DNA of 11,164 nt from Alistipes sp. (GTDB lineage Bacteria > Bacteroidota > Bacteroidia > Bacteroidales > Rikenellaceae), in contig JAGCLX010000125.1 of assembly GCA_017646785.1 (NCBI GenBank), forward strand, positions 1 to 11,164, given 5' to 3'. The translations under genes and the position numbers were made by a program. Under the pieces are notes generated by a model. The model saw nothing but the letters and a program-made list of their open reading frames with translations. It did not search any database and was not told where the DNA came from. Position 1 is the first letter of the stretch; each line of letters begins with the position of its first letter. Positions 1-6,794 of the stretch are shown piece by piece.

Positions 1-1896
1 GTACATGAGCTGGAGGATAGTCTCGATATCCTTAGGTGAACCACCAGCGTTTACAGCGTGCTCGTATGCGCCAACACCTGCTGAAGCGTATGCGCTCTTA
101 CCAGAGAGCTGCTTAGCGAGCTCAGTAGCAGAGAACTTGCTGATACCAGACTGCTGCATAACCATTGCGAGGTAGTCACCGTGGAAGTAGTCTGCGTCGT
201 TCAACATAGACTTACCACCCTTAGCAGAAGCATTGATGATAACCTCGTCAGCCTTCAATGTAGAGGGGCGAACAACAACCTTGATACCGTTCTTCAAAGT
301 CCACTCAGTGTAGCCGAGTGACTCGTTTACAACTGTAGACTTAACCTTTGAACCCTTAAGCTTGAGTGCGGGGTTGAGAAGTGGCTCGATAACTGTGTTA
401 TCCTCGAAAGGAGCAATCTCCGAAGCCTCAACCTCAGCCTTGATAGCCAAGAGCTCAGCCTCAGTAGGGATAGTTACACCCTCCTTCTTGGGTGAGCGAG
501 CAAGGATTACGAGGTTCTGGTTAGGAGCAACCATCTGCAAGTAAGCCTCGTTAATCTGCTCTACAGTGAGGCTGTTGATGAACTGCTGGTCGAGCATCCA
601 CTCAGTCTCAGCATCCATCATAGGTGTACCCTCAGCGTAGTTGTCGAGGTAGCGCTGTGCGTACTCTGCGTTGCTTACGTCATTGCGGTTAGTGTAACCA
701 CGCTCTGCCCAACGCAAAATCTCCTGCTTTGCACGCTCGAACTCACCAGCTGTGAAGCCATGACGGCGCATACGCTCCATCTCTGTGTACATAGCACGGA
801 AAGCCTCTGTGATACGACCCTCGTGAGCTGTTGCAGAGAACATTGTAGACTCCATTGTGGGGCAGATGCCGATGCTACCCTCAGACATGCCACCACCAAG
901 GAATGGAGCGTCAGCAGCCTGTGCAATATCCTCGAAACGCTCGTTCATCATGAGAGTTGCGAATGACTGAACAAGATCGAACGAGTAACCAACGATAGTA
1001 TTCTTATACTCCTTAGGAAGAGCCTCACGACGAGCGAACATCATTACGCTTGACTGGGTCAACTCTGGATCAGAGAAGATAGAGATGATAGGCTCCTCTG
1101 TAGCAGGAACAACGTGCATAACCTTCTGTGCAGCATCTGCAGGTGATGCAGGGATATCAGCCATGAGGGCCTTGATCTTTGACTCAACCTGGTCAACATC
1201 GATATCACCAACGATTACCAACGCCTGGTACTCAGGACGATACCACTTCTTGTAGAAGTTAACCAATGCCTGCTGGTCGAAAGACTTCAAACCATCGAGG
1301 TAACCGATGAGGTTACGCTTCTCGTAGAGCGAACCCTTGAAGAGGTTACGAATCATGTCGTTCTGTGCACGGAGGCTTGCGCCATCACGTGTACGGAGCT
1401 CCTCCATGATAACGCCACGCTCAGAGTCGATCTCCTCAGGCTGCAAAGCGATAAACTGAGACCAGTCGTGGAGGATAAGAAGAGCGAGGTCGACGTTCTC
1501 CTCTGTTACAGGACAGTCCATCACCATGTACTGAGTGCAGTCCCATGAGGTGAATGCGTTAAGGTTGTTACCAAACTGAACACCGATAGTCTCGAGCTTG
1601 TTGATAATATCCTTACCAGGAAGGTTCTTAGTACCGTTGAAGGCCATGTGCTCGAGGAAGTGAGCAAGACCCTGCTGGTCATCATCCTCCTGGATAGCAC
1701 CTACATCGTGGTAGATGTAGAAGCTTGCCTGACCCTTAGGCTTCTCGTTGTGGCGAATGTAGTAGGTCATGCCATTGTCGAGCTTACCTACGCGTACTGC
1801 AGGATCGAGAGGCAACTGCATCTCTGTAGGATCCTGCGCACAGATAGTCGTAACACCAATAAAGAGGGCTACGAGCGCAAAAAACATTTTTTTCAT
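1..1896 (-). CDS. M16 family zinc metallopeptidase (insulinase/pitrilysin type), C-terminus beyond window
   Basis: Secreted zinc peptidase; the family cleaves peptides inside a two-half clamshell. The frame is open from the ATG at 1896 to base 1, giving 632 codons with no stop. Residues 1-20 form a Sec signal peptide (basic MKK, hydrophobic core, TICAQ cleavage region), so the protein acts in the periplasm or envelope. The inverted zinc motif HFLEH is at residues 79-83, with the downstream acidic pair E159 and E166 in an ERGVIMEE segment. FYKKWYRP at 214-221 is typical of the family. A second M16 half starts near residue 510 and shows no HxxEH, as expected for the non-catalytic half. Bacteroidota homologues are usually a little over 900 residues, so roughly 300 are missing off the edge. 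An alternative ATG lies at codon 4. It stands alone, with its own promoter at 1977-1984. The substrate is unknown. Confidence 0.95.
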   Translation of the reverse strand, partial: MKKMFFALVALFIGVTTICAQDPTEMQLPLDPAVRVGKLDNGMTYYIRHNEKPKGQASFYIYHDVGAIQEDDDQQGLAHFLEHMAFNGTKNLPGKDIINKLETIGVQFGNNLNAFTSWDCTQYMVMDCPVTEENVDLALLILHDWSQFIALQPEEIDSERGVIMEELRTRDGASLRAQNDMIRNLFKGSLYEKRNLIGYLDGLKSFDQQALVNFYKKWYRPEYQALVIVGDIDVDQVESKIKALMADIPASPADAAQKVMHVVPATEEPIISIFSDPELTQSSVMMFARREALPKEYKNTIVGYSFDLVQSFATLMMNERFEDIAQAADAPFLGGGMSEGSIGICPTMESTMFSATAHEGRITEAFRAMYTEMERMRRHGFTAGEFERAKQEILRWAERGYTNRNDVSNAEYAQRYLDNYAEGTPMMDAETEWMLDQQFINSLTVEQINEAYLQMVAPNQNLVILARSPKKEGVTIPTEAELLAIKAEVEASEIAPFEDNTVIEPLLNPALKLKGSKVKSTVVNESLGYTEWTLKNGIKVVVRPSTLKADEVIINASAKGGKSMLNDADYFHGDYLAMVMQQSGISKFSATELAKQLSGKSAYASAGVGAYEHAVNAGGSPKDIETILQLMY

Positions 1897-1945
1897 AGAA
1901 AAGTTTATTAAGTTAAGTTATGAATTTATCTCTGTCTCAACGCAA

Positions 1946-1970
1946 TCATTATCCATGCAACGGATAATAA
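1946..1970 (-). other. Stem-loop at predicted 5' end of the M16 peptidase mRNA
   Basis: On the minus strand TTATTATCC (1970-1962) pairs with GGATAATGA (1954-1946) around the loop GTTGCAT. This gives nine pairs including one U-G wobble. The wobble becomes an A-C mismatch on the plus strand, so the fold suits the peptidase transcript. It begins almost exactly where transcription should start, so it could protect the mRNA 5' end. The role is inferred. Confidence 0.45.
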
Positions 1971-1976
1971 TCCACG

Positions 1977-1984
1977 CAAATATA
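1977..1984 (-). promoter_or_regulatory. Bacteroidota -7 promoter element (TATATTTG) for the M16 peptidase
   Basis: Read on the minus strand, TATATTTG is an exact match to the Bacteroidota sigma -7 consensus TAnnTTTG. It lies 80 bp upstream of the peptidase ATG and predicts transcription starting near 1970, giving a leader of about 75 nt. No clear TTTG -33 element is seen at the usual distance. Confidence 0.65.
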
Positions 1985-2118
1985 CTATTTTTTGCCTAAA
2001 TAGATACTTTATATCTATATTTTTTTCTGATTACGTGATAAGTATTACCTATACAGCAATGCACATACAGCTAACGCACGACGCTAAGGTTTATTGTATG
2101 CCTTACGATAAAACACTA

Positions 2119-2149
2119 AAGACCAAAACCTTACGCAGGCTTCGGTCTT
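2119..2149 (-). terminator. Intrinsic terminator of the sigma factor/membrane protein operon
   Basis: On the minus strand AAGACCGAAGCC (2149-2138) pairs with GGTTTTGGTCTT (2130-2119) over 12 bp, including two G-U wobbles, around the loop TGCGTAA. T-rich sequence follows (TTTAGTGTTTTATC). It begins 21 nt after the stop codon of the membrane protein gene. The two G-U pairs become A-C mismatches on the plus strand, which fixes the direction. The tail is not a pure T run, so efficiency may be moderate. Confidence 0.75.
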
Positions 2150-2170
2150 CGTGTGCTGTTTGTTTAGGGA

Positions 2171-2752
2171 CTACTCCTCGCGCTTCAGATCGAGCGTTGC
2201 ATTAATAATCTCATTAGCAGTGCGCTGCGCCTTAACCAAGCTGTGGATGCCAAAGGCAAGACCGATAACAAAACCCACCGCGCAACCAATCATAACCGGG
2301 AGATTCTCCGCTTTCAAGATGTCGTAGGCCAATAGACCACCCCACACCAGAACAAAAGGGATAGAGAAGTATAGCCACCTGATATTCATTCTCTTGTAAC
2401 GAACCATGGTCTCGGCAATCTCCACAATGGTGTAGCGCGAGAAGTATTCGTCGCGTAAACCCTTGCATGTTTGCCACTCGGCGACGGCGGCTATGATGAG
2501 GAAAATGGCAGCAGAGTAGCCATAGATAGGATTAAAGCCAAGGAAGTTCATCGCCCAAATTTCGTAGGGAGCAAAGAGCAGGGCTATCACGATGAAGAAG
2601 ATGCTGCGACGCATAAGTTTATTCGCCTTCTCGGACATCGTTCTACGCATCATGCGCTCGGTAATCATACGCTCTGAGTTAAGCATATCCTTAAGCTTCG
2701 CAAGCTGATCGCGCATATCGCCAAGTTCTTGATAATCTGTATTATTATTCAT
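2171..2752 (-). CDS. Four-helix membrane protein downstream of an ECF sigma factor (possible regulator of it)
   Basis: I do not recognise a named family. The 193-residue product has a charged, probably coiled-coil N-terminus (about residues 5-48, rich in M, R, E and K). Four hydrophobic segments follow at about 51-69, 77-93, 126-146 and 152-173, ending in a short charged C-terminal tail. There is no signal peptide, so the N-terminal helix probably faces the cytoplasm. The gene starts 11 bp after the stop of the ECF sigma factor gene and shares its transcript, with a terminator just downstream. Position alone suggests an anti-sigma factor or membrane sensor, and the cytoplasmic helix could bind the sigma factor. 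It lacks the HxxxCxxC motif of zinc anti-sigma factors and any FecR-like periplasmic domain, so this role is inference. The gene call is secure; the function is not. Confidence 0.85.
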   Translation of the reverse strand: MNNNTDYQELGDMRDQLAKLKDMLNSERMITERMMRRTMSEKANKLMRRSIFFIVIALLFAPYEIWAMNFLGFNPIYGYSAAIFLIIAAVAEWQTCKGLRDEYFSRYTIVEIAETMVRYKRMNIRWLYFSIPFVLVWGGLLAYDILKAENLPVMIGCAVGFVIGLAFGIHSLVKAQRTANEIINATLDLKREE

Positions 2753-2763
2753 ACTGTGTCATG

Positions 2764-3243
2764 TTATTCGTTCGACATATTTTTAAGTTGCTCCTTTATG
2801 CGGTAGAGCTTCACCGAGACATTCTTCACCGATATACCGACTATGGCGGCAATCTCCTCGTAGCTCATATTCTCGAGCCACAGCATAACAATCGCACGAT
2901 CGAATGGTTGCAAGCGATGTATGCGCTTATGAAGCATCTGCATCTGCCTACTGTCGCTATCCTCGGCGGTGTACAGGTTACGACTCATATCGAGTTTCAG
3001 CGACGATGAACGACGCTTACTGCGATCCATAGAGATGCAGGTATTGAGGCTTATGCGCCAAATCCATGTATTTATGTTGCTGCGGTGCTCAAAGCCTTCG
3101 AAGCCATGCCACAGCTTGATGAGCACCTCCTGAAAGAGGTCGTCGGCCTCGTCGCTGCACTTGGCGAACATGAAGCACACGGAGTAGATTGTGCTGCGAT
3201 GCTCGCGAACGATATTCGTAAATTCTTTCTCCTTCTCTGTCAT
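2764..3243 (-). CDS. ECF (extracytoplasmic function) RNA polymerase sigma factor
   Basis: A 159-residue group 4 sigma factor that directs RNA polymerase to a small regulon. Region sigma-2 spans about residues 10-76, with the DDLFQEVLIKLW core (34-45) that contacts the polymerase beta' clamp and the NINTWIWRISLNTCI segment (56-70) for -10 recognition. A short linker leads to sigma-4 at about 102-155, whose helix-turn-helix (MSYEEIAAIVGISVKNVSVKL, from 126) reads the -35 element. The length is normal for the minimal two-domain ECF type. It is the first gene of an operon with the membrane protein that follows by 11 bp. The leader is about 75 nt and carries an exact TAnnTTTG element, so basal expression probably comes from the housekeeping sigma. 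No autoregulatory site could be identified. The target regulon cannot be read from this window. Confidence 0.93.
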   Translation of the reverse strand: MTEKEKEFTNIVREHRSTIYSVCFMFAKCSDEADDLFQEVLIKLWHGFEGFEHRSNINTWIWRISLNTCISMDRSKRRSSSLKLDMSRNLYTAEDSDSRQMQMLHKRIHRLQPFDRAIVMLWLENMSYEEIAAIVGISVKNVSVKLYRIKEQLKNMSNE

Positions 3244-3320
3244 AGTTTTTCACTTGTGGTTAATAGGTCATTGTTGCAATCCATTTTACTCATTAGACGC
3301 ACAACACACACTATTTACTA

Positions 3321-3328
3321 CAAAAATA
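3321..3328 (-). promoter_or_regulatory. -7 promoter element (TATTTTTG) of the sigma factor operon with adjacent A8T6 tract
   Basis: On the minus strand TATTTTTG matches TAnnTTTG exactly and sits 78 bp upstream of the sigma factor ATG. A run of eight A then six T (3331-3344 on the plus strand) lies immediately upstream, where it could act as a bent or UP-like element. No TTTG -33 element is visible. Confidence 0.6.
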
Positions 3329-3404
3329 CGAAAAAAAATTTTTTATTCGTAGAGTTTACCAATAGCAAAGTATGATCTATTGGCCGCTTTTCGCCATTCC
3401 GGGT

Positions 3405-3436
3405 TTTGCGTTTTAGGGGAATAATTCTTATCTTTG
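3405..3436 (+). promoter_or_regulatory. Complete -33/-7 promoter (TTTG-N20-TATCTTTG) of the thioesterase-glycosyltransferase operon
   Basis: TTTG at 3405-3408 and TATCTTTG at 3429-3436 are separated by 20 bp, matching both Bacteroidota promoter elements and their spacing. Transcription should start around 3443, leaving a leader of about 14 nt before the ATG at 3457. No Shine-Dalgarno sequence is present. This is the best promoter in the window. Confidence 0.8.
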
Positions 3437-3456
3437 CATGTAAATAGTATAAGACT

Positions 3457-4182
3457 ATGGCAGAGATCACGACATATAAGTATCGTGTAGAGCCACAGGA
3501 CGTGGACTTTACGCTACGCGCCTCAGTAAGCGCAATTGTCAACTACATGCTCAATGTTGCGGGTCGCGATGCACACAACAAAGGTTTCGGTGTAGAGGTG
3601 CTTCAAGATAGCTCTCTCACGTGGGTATTGCTACGCCTCGCAGTAGAGATTGAGCACCGCCCCGAGCAGTATGCCGACGTCGAGATCGACACATGGATTA
3701 GCGACTTCAATCGCCTATCCTCAACGCGTAACTTCCGCATGCGCATTGGCGATAAGATCATCGCATCGGGCGTGTCGCAGTGGTGCGTGCTCAACATGGA
3801 GACCCGCCAGGCGGCAGACATGTCGATGATGAAGGAGGCTCACGACAAATTTATCGTAGCGGAGCCATCGCCCATCGCTGCACCCGCACGACTACGCCCC
3901 GTAGAGGCAACAGCAGCAGTATCTCGCCCCGTGGTATACAGCGACATAGACTTCAACCGCCACATGAACACCATGCGCTACGTCGACCTTATCTTCGACA
4001 CGCTACCATTGGAGCAGTTCGAGAGGGGCAATGCTATGCGCCTTGACATAAACTTCTTGGCCGAGGCACGCTATGGCGAGGTTGTATCGGTGGGCTACCT
4101 CGACGCAGAGAGTGCTCGCCAGTTTGAGATATCATCCGATGCGGACAAGGTATTGTGTCGCGCAAAGATTGAGTTCAAATAG
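3457..4182 (+). CDS. Acyl-[acyl carrier protein] thioesterase (FatA/FatB-like double hotdog)
   Basis: Hydrolyses the thioester of fatty acyl-ACP in the cytoplasm, releasing free fatty acid and ACP. The 241-residue protein has two hotdog halves, about 1-125 and 155-241. The second carries YSDIDFNRHMNTMRYVD (161-177), the family's D-x-N-x-H motif. D165, N167, H169 and E203 have the same spacing as the catalytic set described for plant FatB (D281, N283, H285, E319). The residue after the Glu, Cys in plant FatB, is Ala204 here. The first half has the conserved V-x-P-x-D-V-D-F opening and an SQWCVLN strand (107-113). The start is the first ATG after a strong promoter. The glycosyltransferase gene follows after 8 bp, so the two are co-transcribed. 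Chain-length preference cannot be predicted. A CoA substrate is an alternative. Confidence 0.92.
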   Translation: MAEITTYKYRVEPQDVDFTLRASVSAIVNYMLNVAGRDAHNKGFGVEVLQDSSLTWVLLRLAVEIEHRPEQYADVEIDTWISDFNRLSSTRNFRMRIGDKIIASGVSQWCVLNMETRQAADMSMMKEAHDKFIVAEPSPIAAPARLRPVEATAAVSRPVVYSDIDFNRHMNTMRYVDLIFDTLPLEQFERGNAMRLDINFLAEARYGEVVSVGYLDAESARQFEISSDADKVLCRAKIEFK

Positions 4183-4190
4183 TCTACAAC

Positions 4191-5333
4191 ATGACACACA
4201 ACAGGTTGAAGATAGCAATTGTAGGTCCCGCACACCCCTATCGTGGCGGCTTGGCATCCATCATGGAGACCATGGCGCGCGAGTATCAGTCACGCGGCTA
4301 CGAGGTGCATATCCTCACCTTCACACTACAATACCCATCGTTCCTCTTCCCCGGAAAGAGCCAGACAGTGGACACCCCTCCCCCCGCAGACCTCAACATC
4401 AGCCGTAGGGTGTCTACCGTAAATCCATTATCGTGGTGGAGCGTGGGCAGAGAGCTCTGTAAGATGCGCCCAGACATCGTGCTGATGAAGTACTGGACCC
4501 CCTTCATGGCGCCATGCTTCGGCACCATAGCACGCCTTGCGCGCAAAAATAGACATACAAAGGTCATTTGTCAGATCGACAACGTCGAACCTCATGAGCA
4601 CCACATAACCGACAGACCATTCAACCGCTACTACCTACGTTCTGTGGATGGATTCGTCTACATGTCGGAGCAAGTACACGAGGAGCTAATAGCCTACACC
4701 TCAGCACCCATGCGCTTCTCGCCCCACCCCATGTTCGAACATTTCGGCACGCGCGTAGAGCGTAACGAGGCGTGCAAGAAATTGGGCATAGACCCTAAGG
4801 AGAGGTACGCTATGTTCTTCGGCTTGATACGCGACTACAAGGGTCTTGACACCCTGCTCGATGCGTGGAGTGAGTTTAGACGTGAGGGAATAAAGTTGCT
4901 TATTGCGGGTGAGTTTTACGCCTCGCGAGAGAAATATATCGCTCATATAGAGCGACTTGGTCTTGAAAATGAGATTATTTTGCACGACTTCTTCGTGCCT
5001 GATGGAGATGTACGCTACTACTTTTCAGCTGCCGACTGTGTGGTGCTACCCTACAAGACTGCGACGCAGAGTGGCGTGACACAGATATGCTACAACTTCT
5101 GCACCCCCGTTATCGTTACTCGCGTGGGAGGCCTTGCAGAGATTGTCCCCGATGGTGTTGTAGGCTATGTCTGCGACCCTACAGCCGAGGGTGTGCGCGA
5201 TGCCCTGGAGCGCATCTTTGAGGGCGACCGCATAGCAGAGTTCGCCAACAACATGATTGAGGAGCGCAAGCGCTTCTCGTGGAGTGCTATGTGTGATGAG
5301 ATTGAGGCGTTGTATCGCTCCTTAGTCGAGTAG
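4191..5333 (+). CDS. GT4-type glycosyltransferase (GT-B fold)
   Basis: Transfers a sugar from a nucleotide-sugar donor; acceptor and product are unknown. The 380-residue protein has two Rossmann halves. The N-terminal half opens with KIAIVGPAHPYRGGLASIM (7-25), including the glycine-rich acceptor-side loop. The C-terminal donor half starts near residue 205 with FFGLIRDYKGLDTLLDA (209-225), followed by LLIAGE (236-241). The donor-binding stretch is QSGVTQICYNFCTPVIVT (293-310), then VGGLAEIVPDG (312-322). The usual E-x7-E signature is replaced by a Q-containing version, a variant I recall from other Bacteroidota GT4 proteins. No signal peptide or membrane helix is seen, so it acts in the cytoplasm or at the inner membrane face. 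It is second in a two-gene operon with the thioesterase (8-bp gap). The last 12 bp overlap the convergent reductase gene. A role in a lipid- or envelope-linked glycan is plausible but only inferred. Confidence 0.9.
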   Translation: MTHNRLKIAIVGPAHPYRGGLASIMETMAREYQSRGYEVHILTFTLQYPSFLFPGKSQTVDTPPPADLNISRRVSTVNPLSWWSVGRELCKMRPDIVLMKYWTPFMAPCFGTIARLARKNRHTKVICQIDNVEPHEHHITDRPFNRYYLRSVDGFVYMSEQVHEELIAYTSAPMRFSPHPMFEHFGTRVERNEACKKLGIDPKERYAMFFGLIRDYKGLDTLLDAWSEFRREGIKLLIAGEFYASREKYIAHIERLGLENEIILHDFFVPDGDVRYYFSAADCVVLPYKTATQSGVTQICYNFCTPVIVTRVGGLAEIVPDGVVGYVCDPTAEGVRDALERIFEGDRIAEFANNMIEERKRFSWSAMCDEIEALYRSLVE

Positions 5334-6296
5334 GAAGCGCATCGTATCTACGCCATCAGCATAGTCCATAAGCGCAGGATATTGCGCACGACCCAGGGGC
5401 TGTGAGCCCTCAATTCCAGAGTTTGACACTACACACTGTATATGCTCGGCATTGCCATTTAGCCACACCTTAACACACTCTATATCTGAGTATTCACAAA
5501 GTGTCACCACGGCTAATGACTGTGCGAAATTCTCACCTCGGCGCATGATGAATGCCCCAGCATCCCAAAACTCTGCACCCTCAATCGTAAGCGTAGCGCG
5601 CATAGCCTGAATATTGCGTCTAAGTTTTTGATTCTCTGCCTCGCCACGCTCAAAATTGGGCACATAACCCTTAGGCACAAAGAGCATCGACACCGAGCGA
5701 CAACCAAGACCCGAATATGCCGTAATATCGTTATATAGTGCACACAACTCCTCAGTACTCTCAGCACCATTTAGTACCGCAACCGAATGGCGGCTACCAC
5801 GCAATAACGTGCGCGTACTTGCAAAGTGCTCACGGAAATAGGCGTTAGCATCGTCACCACCCGTAGCGATAGCCATGTCATATTTAGCCTCTGCCGAGTA
5901 GTCATAAATTGCAATAGATGGCTCTATATCTCGCAGCTGCTCAATAATATAGAACATCAAAACGCTATCCTTACTCGAGGGCTTAAGGTAGCACTCGTGA
6001 CCCGCAGCAAGCACACACAGCAGGTCGAAGAAACCCACCAATGGGATATTACCCGCCATGATGACCGCAACACGCTTAGGCTCTGCAGATTGAGCATAGC
6101 CACTTAGCCACGCAAGCAACTTATCTCGGTCGAGCATCTCGGTGCAAATGGCCTCCACGGCACGCAGTATATCTGCGCGCGTAAACCAACCATTAGCCGC
6201 GATAGCCTCCTCTATAATGCGGTTACTCTTCTCGGTGCTACCAAAGTAGGCAAGTCGCTCACCCAGAGCAGTGAATATCTCTAAAATAGGCTTCAT
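5322..6296 (-). CDS. LuxC-type acyl-CoA reductase (aldehyde-forming, short Bacteroidota form)
   Basis: The LuxC family reduces an activated fatty acyl group to a fatty aldehyde with NADPH, through an acyl-cysteine intermediate on an aldehyde-dehydrogenase-like fold. The 324-residue product shows the family segment AGNIPLVGFFD (81-91), a nucleotide-binding-like ATGGDDANAYF (144-154) and the catalytic-Cys context YSGLGCRSVSM (194-204), with C199 as the likely nucleophile. It is much shorter than marine luciferase-operon LuxC, as is common in Bacteroidota, and no other lux gene is present. I chose the ATG at 6296, 2 bp after the exonuclease stop; the frame also opens at a GTG at 6329, which would overlap that gene. 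It is the last gene of a three-gene operon, and its 3' end overlaps the convergent glycosyltransferase by 12 bp. The physiological acyl donor and product are unknown. Confidence 0.87.
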   Translation of the reverse strand: MKPILEIFTALGERLAYFGSTEKSNRIIEEAIAANGWFTRADILRAVEAICTEMLDRDKLLAWLSGYAQSAEPKRVAVIMAGNIPLVGFFDLLCVLAAGHECYLKPSSKDSVLMFYIIEQLRDIEPSIAIYDYSAEAKYDMAIATGGDDANAYFREHFASTRTLLRGSRHSVAVLNGAESTEELCALYNDITAYSGLGCRSVSMLFVPKGYVPNFERGEAENQKLRRNIQAMRATLTIEGAEFWDAGAFIMRRGENFAQSLAVVTLCEYSDIECVKVWLNGNAEHIQCVVSNSGIEGSQPLGRAQYPALMDYADGVDTMRFLLD

Positions 6297-6298
6297 CG

Positions 6299-6793
6299 TT
6301 ACAAAATTTTGAGTGCTATAGCGGCGCACGCCTCGGCATCCGCGAGGGCATGGTGGTGCGCAGCAAGTTCAAAGCCACACGCCAGTGCCACGGTGGGCAA
6401 GCGGTGGTTGGGCAACTCCTTGCCAAATACCTTGCGCGCTGTGCGACATGTGCAGTGAAATGTATATTCAGGATATGGCATGTTGTATGCCTCGTGCACA
6501 GCCCTCAAGCAGCGCTGCTCGAAGGGAGCATTATGCGCCACGAAGGGCAAACCCGCAAACATCGGCTGCAACTCGCGCCACACCATCGGAAAACCCACTT
6601 GAAAGTCTGTATCTTTGCGTGTCATGCCGTGCACGCGCGTATTATGGAACGAGTAGTAGTTGGGTACAGGGCGTACAAGGCGATGCACACGCTGTTGTAC
6701 CCTACCCTCGCGCACAACGACGATGCCCACAGAGCAGATGCTCGATGGGTCGCTATTGGCAGTCTCGAAGTCTATGGCAACGAAATCCCTCAT
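6299..6793 (-). CDS. DEDDh-family 3'-5' exonuclease (DnaQ/RNase T-like), with Glu at the third acidic position
   Basis: Predicted metal-dependent exonuclease removing nucleotides from DNA or RNA 3' ends. The 164-residue protein is a single exonuclease domain. Motif I is FVAIDFETAN (4-13) with D8 and E10. Motif II is FVAHNAPFEQRCL (84-96), where the family usually has HNAxFD; here the acidic residue is E92. Motif III is HHALAD (147-152) with H147 and D152, the H-x4-D signature. FHCTCRTARKVFGKELPNH (112-130) recalls stand-alone Bacteroidota members. I chose the ATG at 6793, 1 bp after the preceding stop (TAG-C-ATG); the upstream in-frame option is only a TTG. It sits between a thioredoxin-like lipoprotein and an acyl-CoA reductase with gaps of 1 and 2 bp, suggesting translational coupling. 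A functional link to either neighbour is not evident. It could be a repair or RNA-processing enzyme. Confidence 0.9.
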   Translation of the reverse strand: MRDFVAIDFETANSDPSSICSVGIVVVREGRVQQRVHRLVRPVPNYYSFHNTRVHGMTRKDTDFQVGFPMVWRELQPMFAGLPFVAHNAPFEQRCLRAVHEAYNMPYPEYTFHCTCRTARKVFGKELPNHRLPTVALACGFELAAHHHALADAEACAAIALKIL

Positions 6794-6794
6794 G

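Noticed and set aside
1648..1999. Plus-strand open frames over the start of the M16 peptidase
   Set aside because: Antisense to the signal peptide and HFLEH region of the peptidase; no recognisable product.
5396..5410. GGGCT-GTG-AGCCC hairpin 63 nt after the glycosyltransferase stop
   Set aside because: Lies inside the reductase coding sequence and is not followed by a T tract, so it is not a credible terminator.
5322..6296. Bioluminescence (lux) operon suggested by the LuxC-type gene
   Set aside because: No luciferase, LuxE or flavin reductase gene is nearby; short LuxC-like reductases are widespread in non-luminous Bacteroidota.
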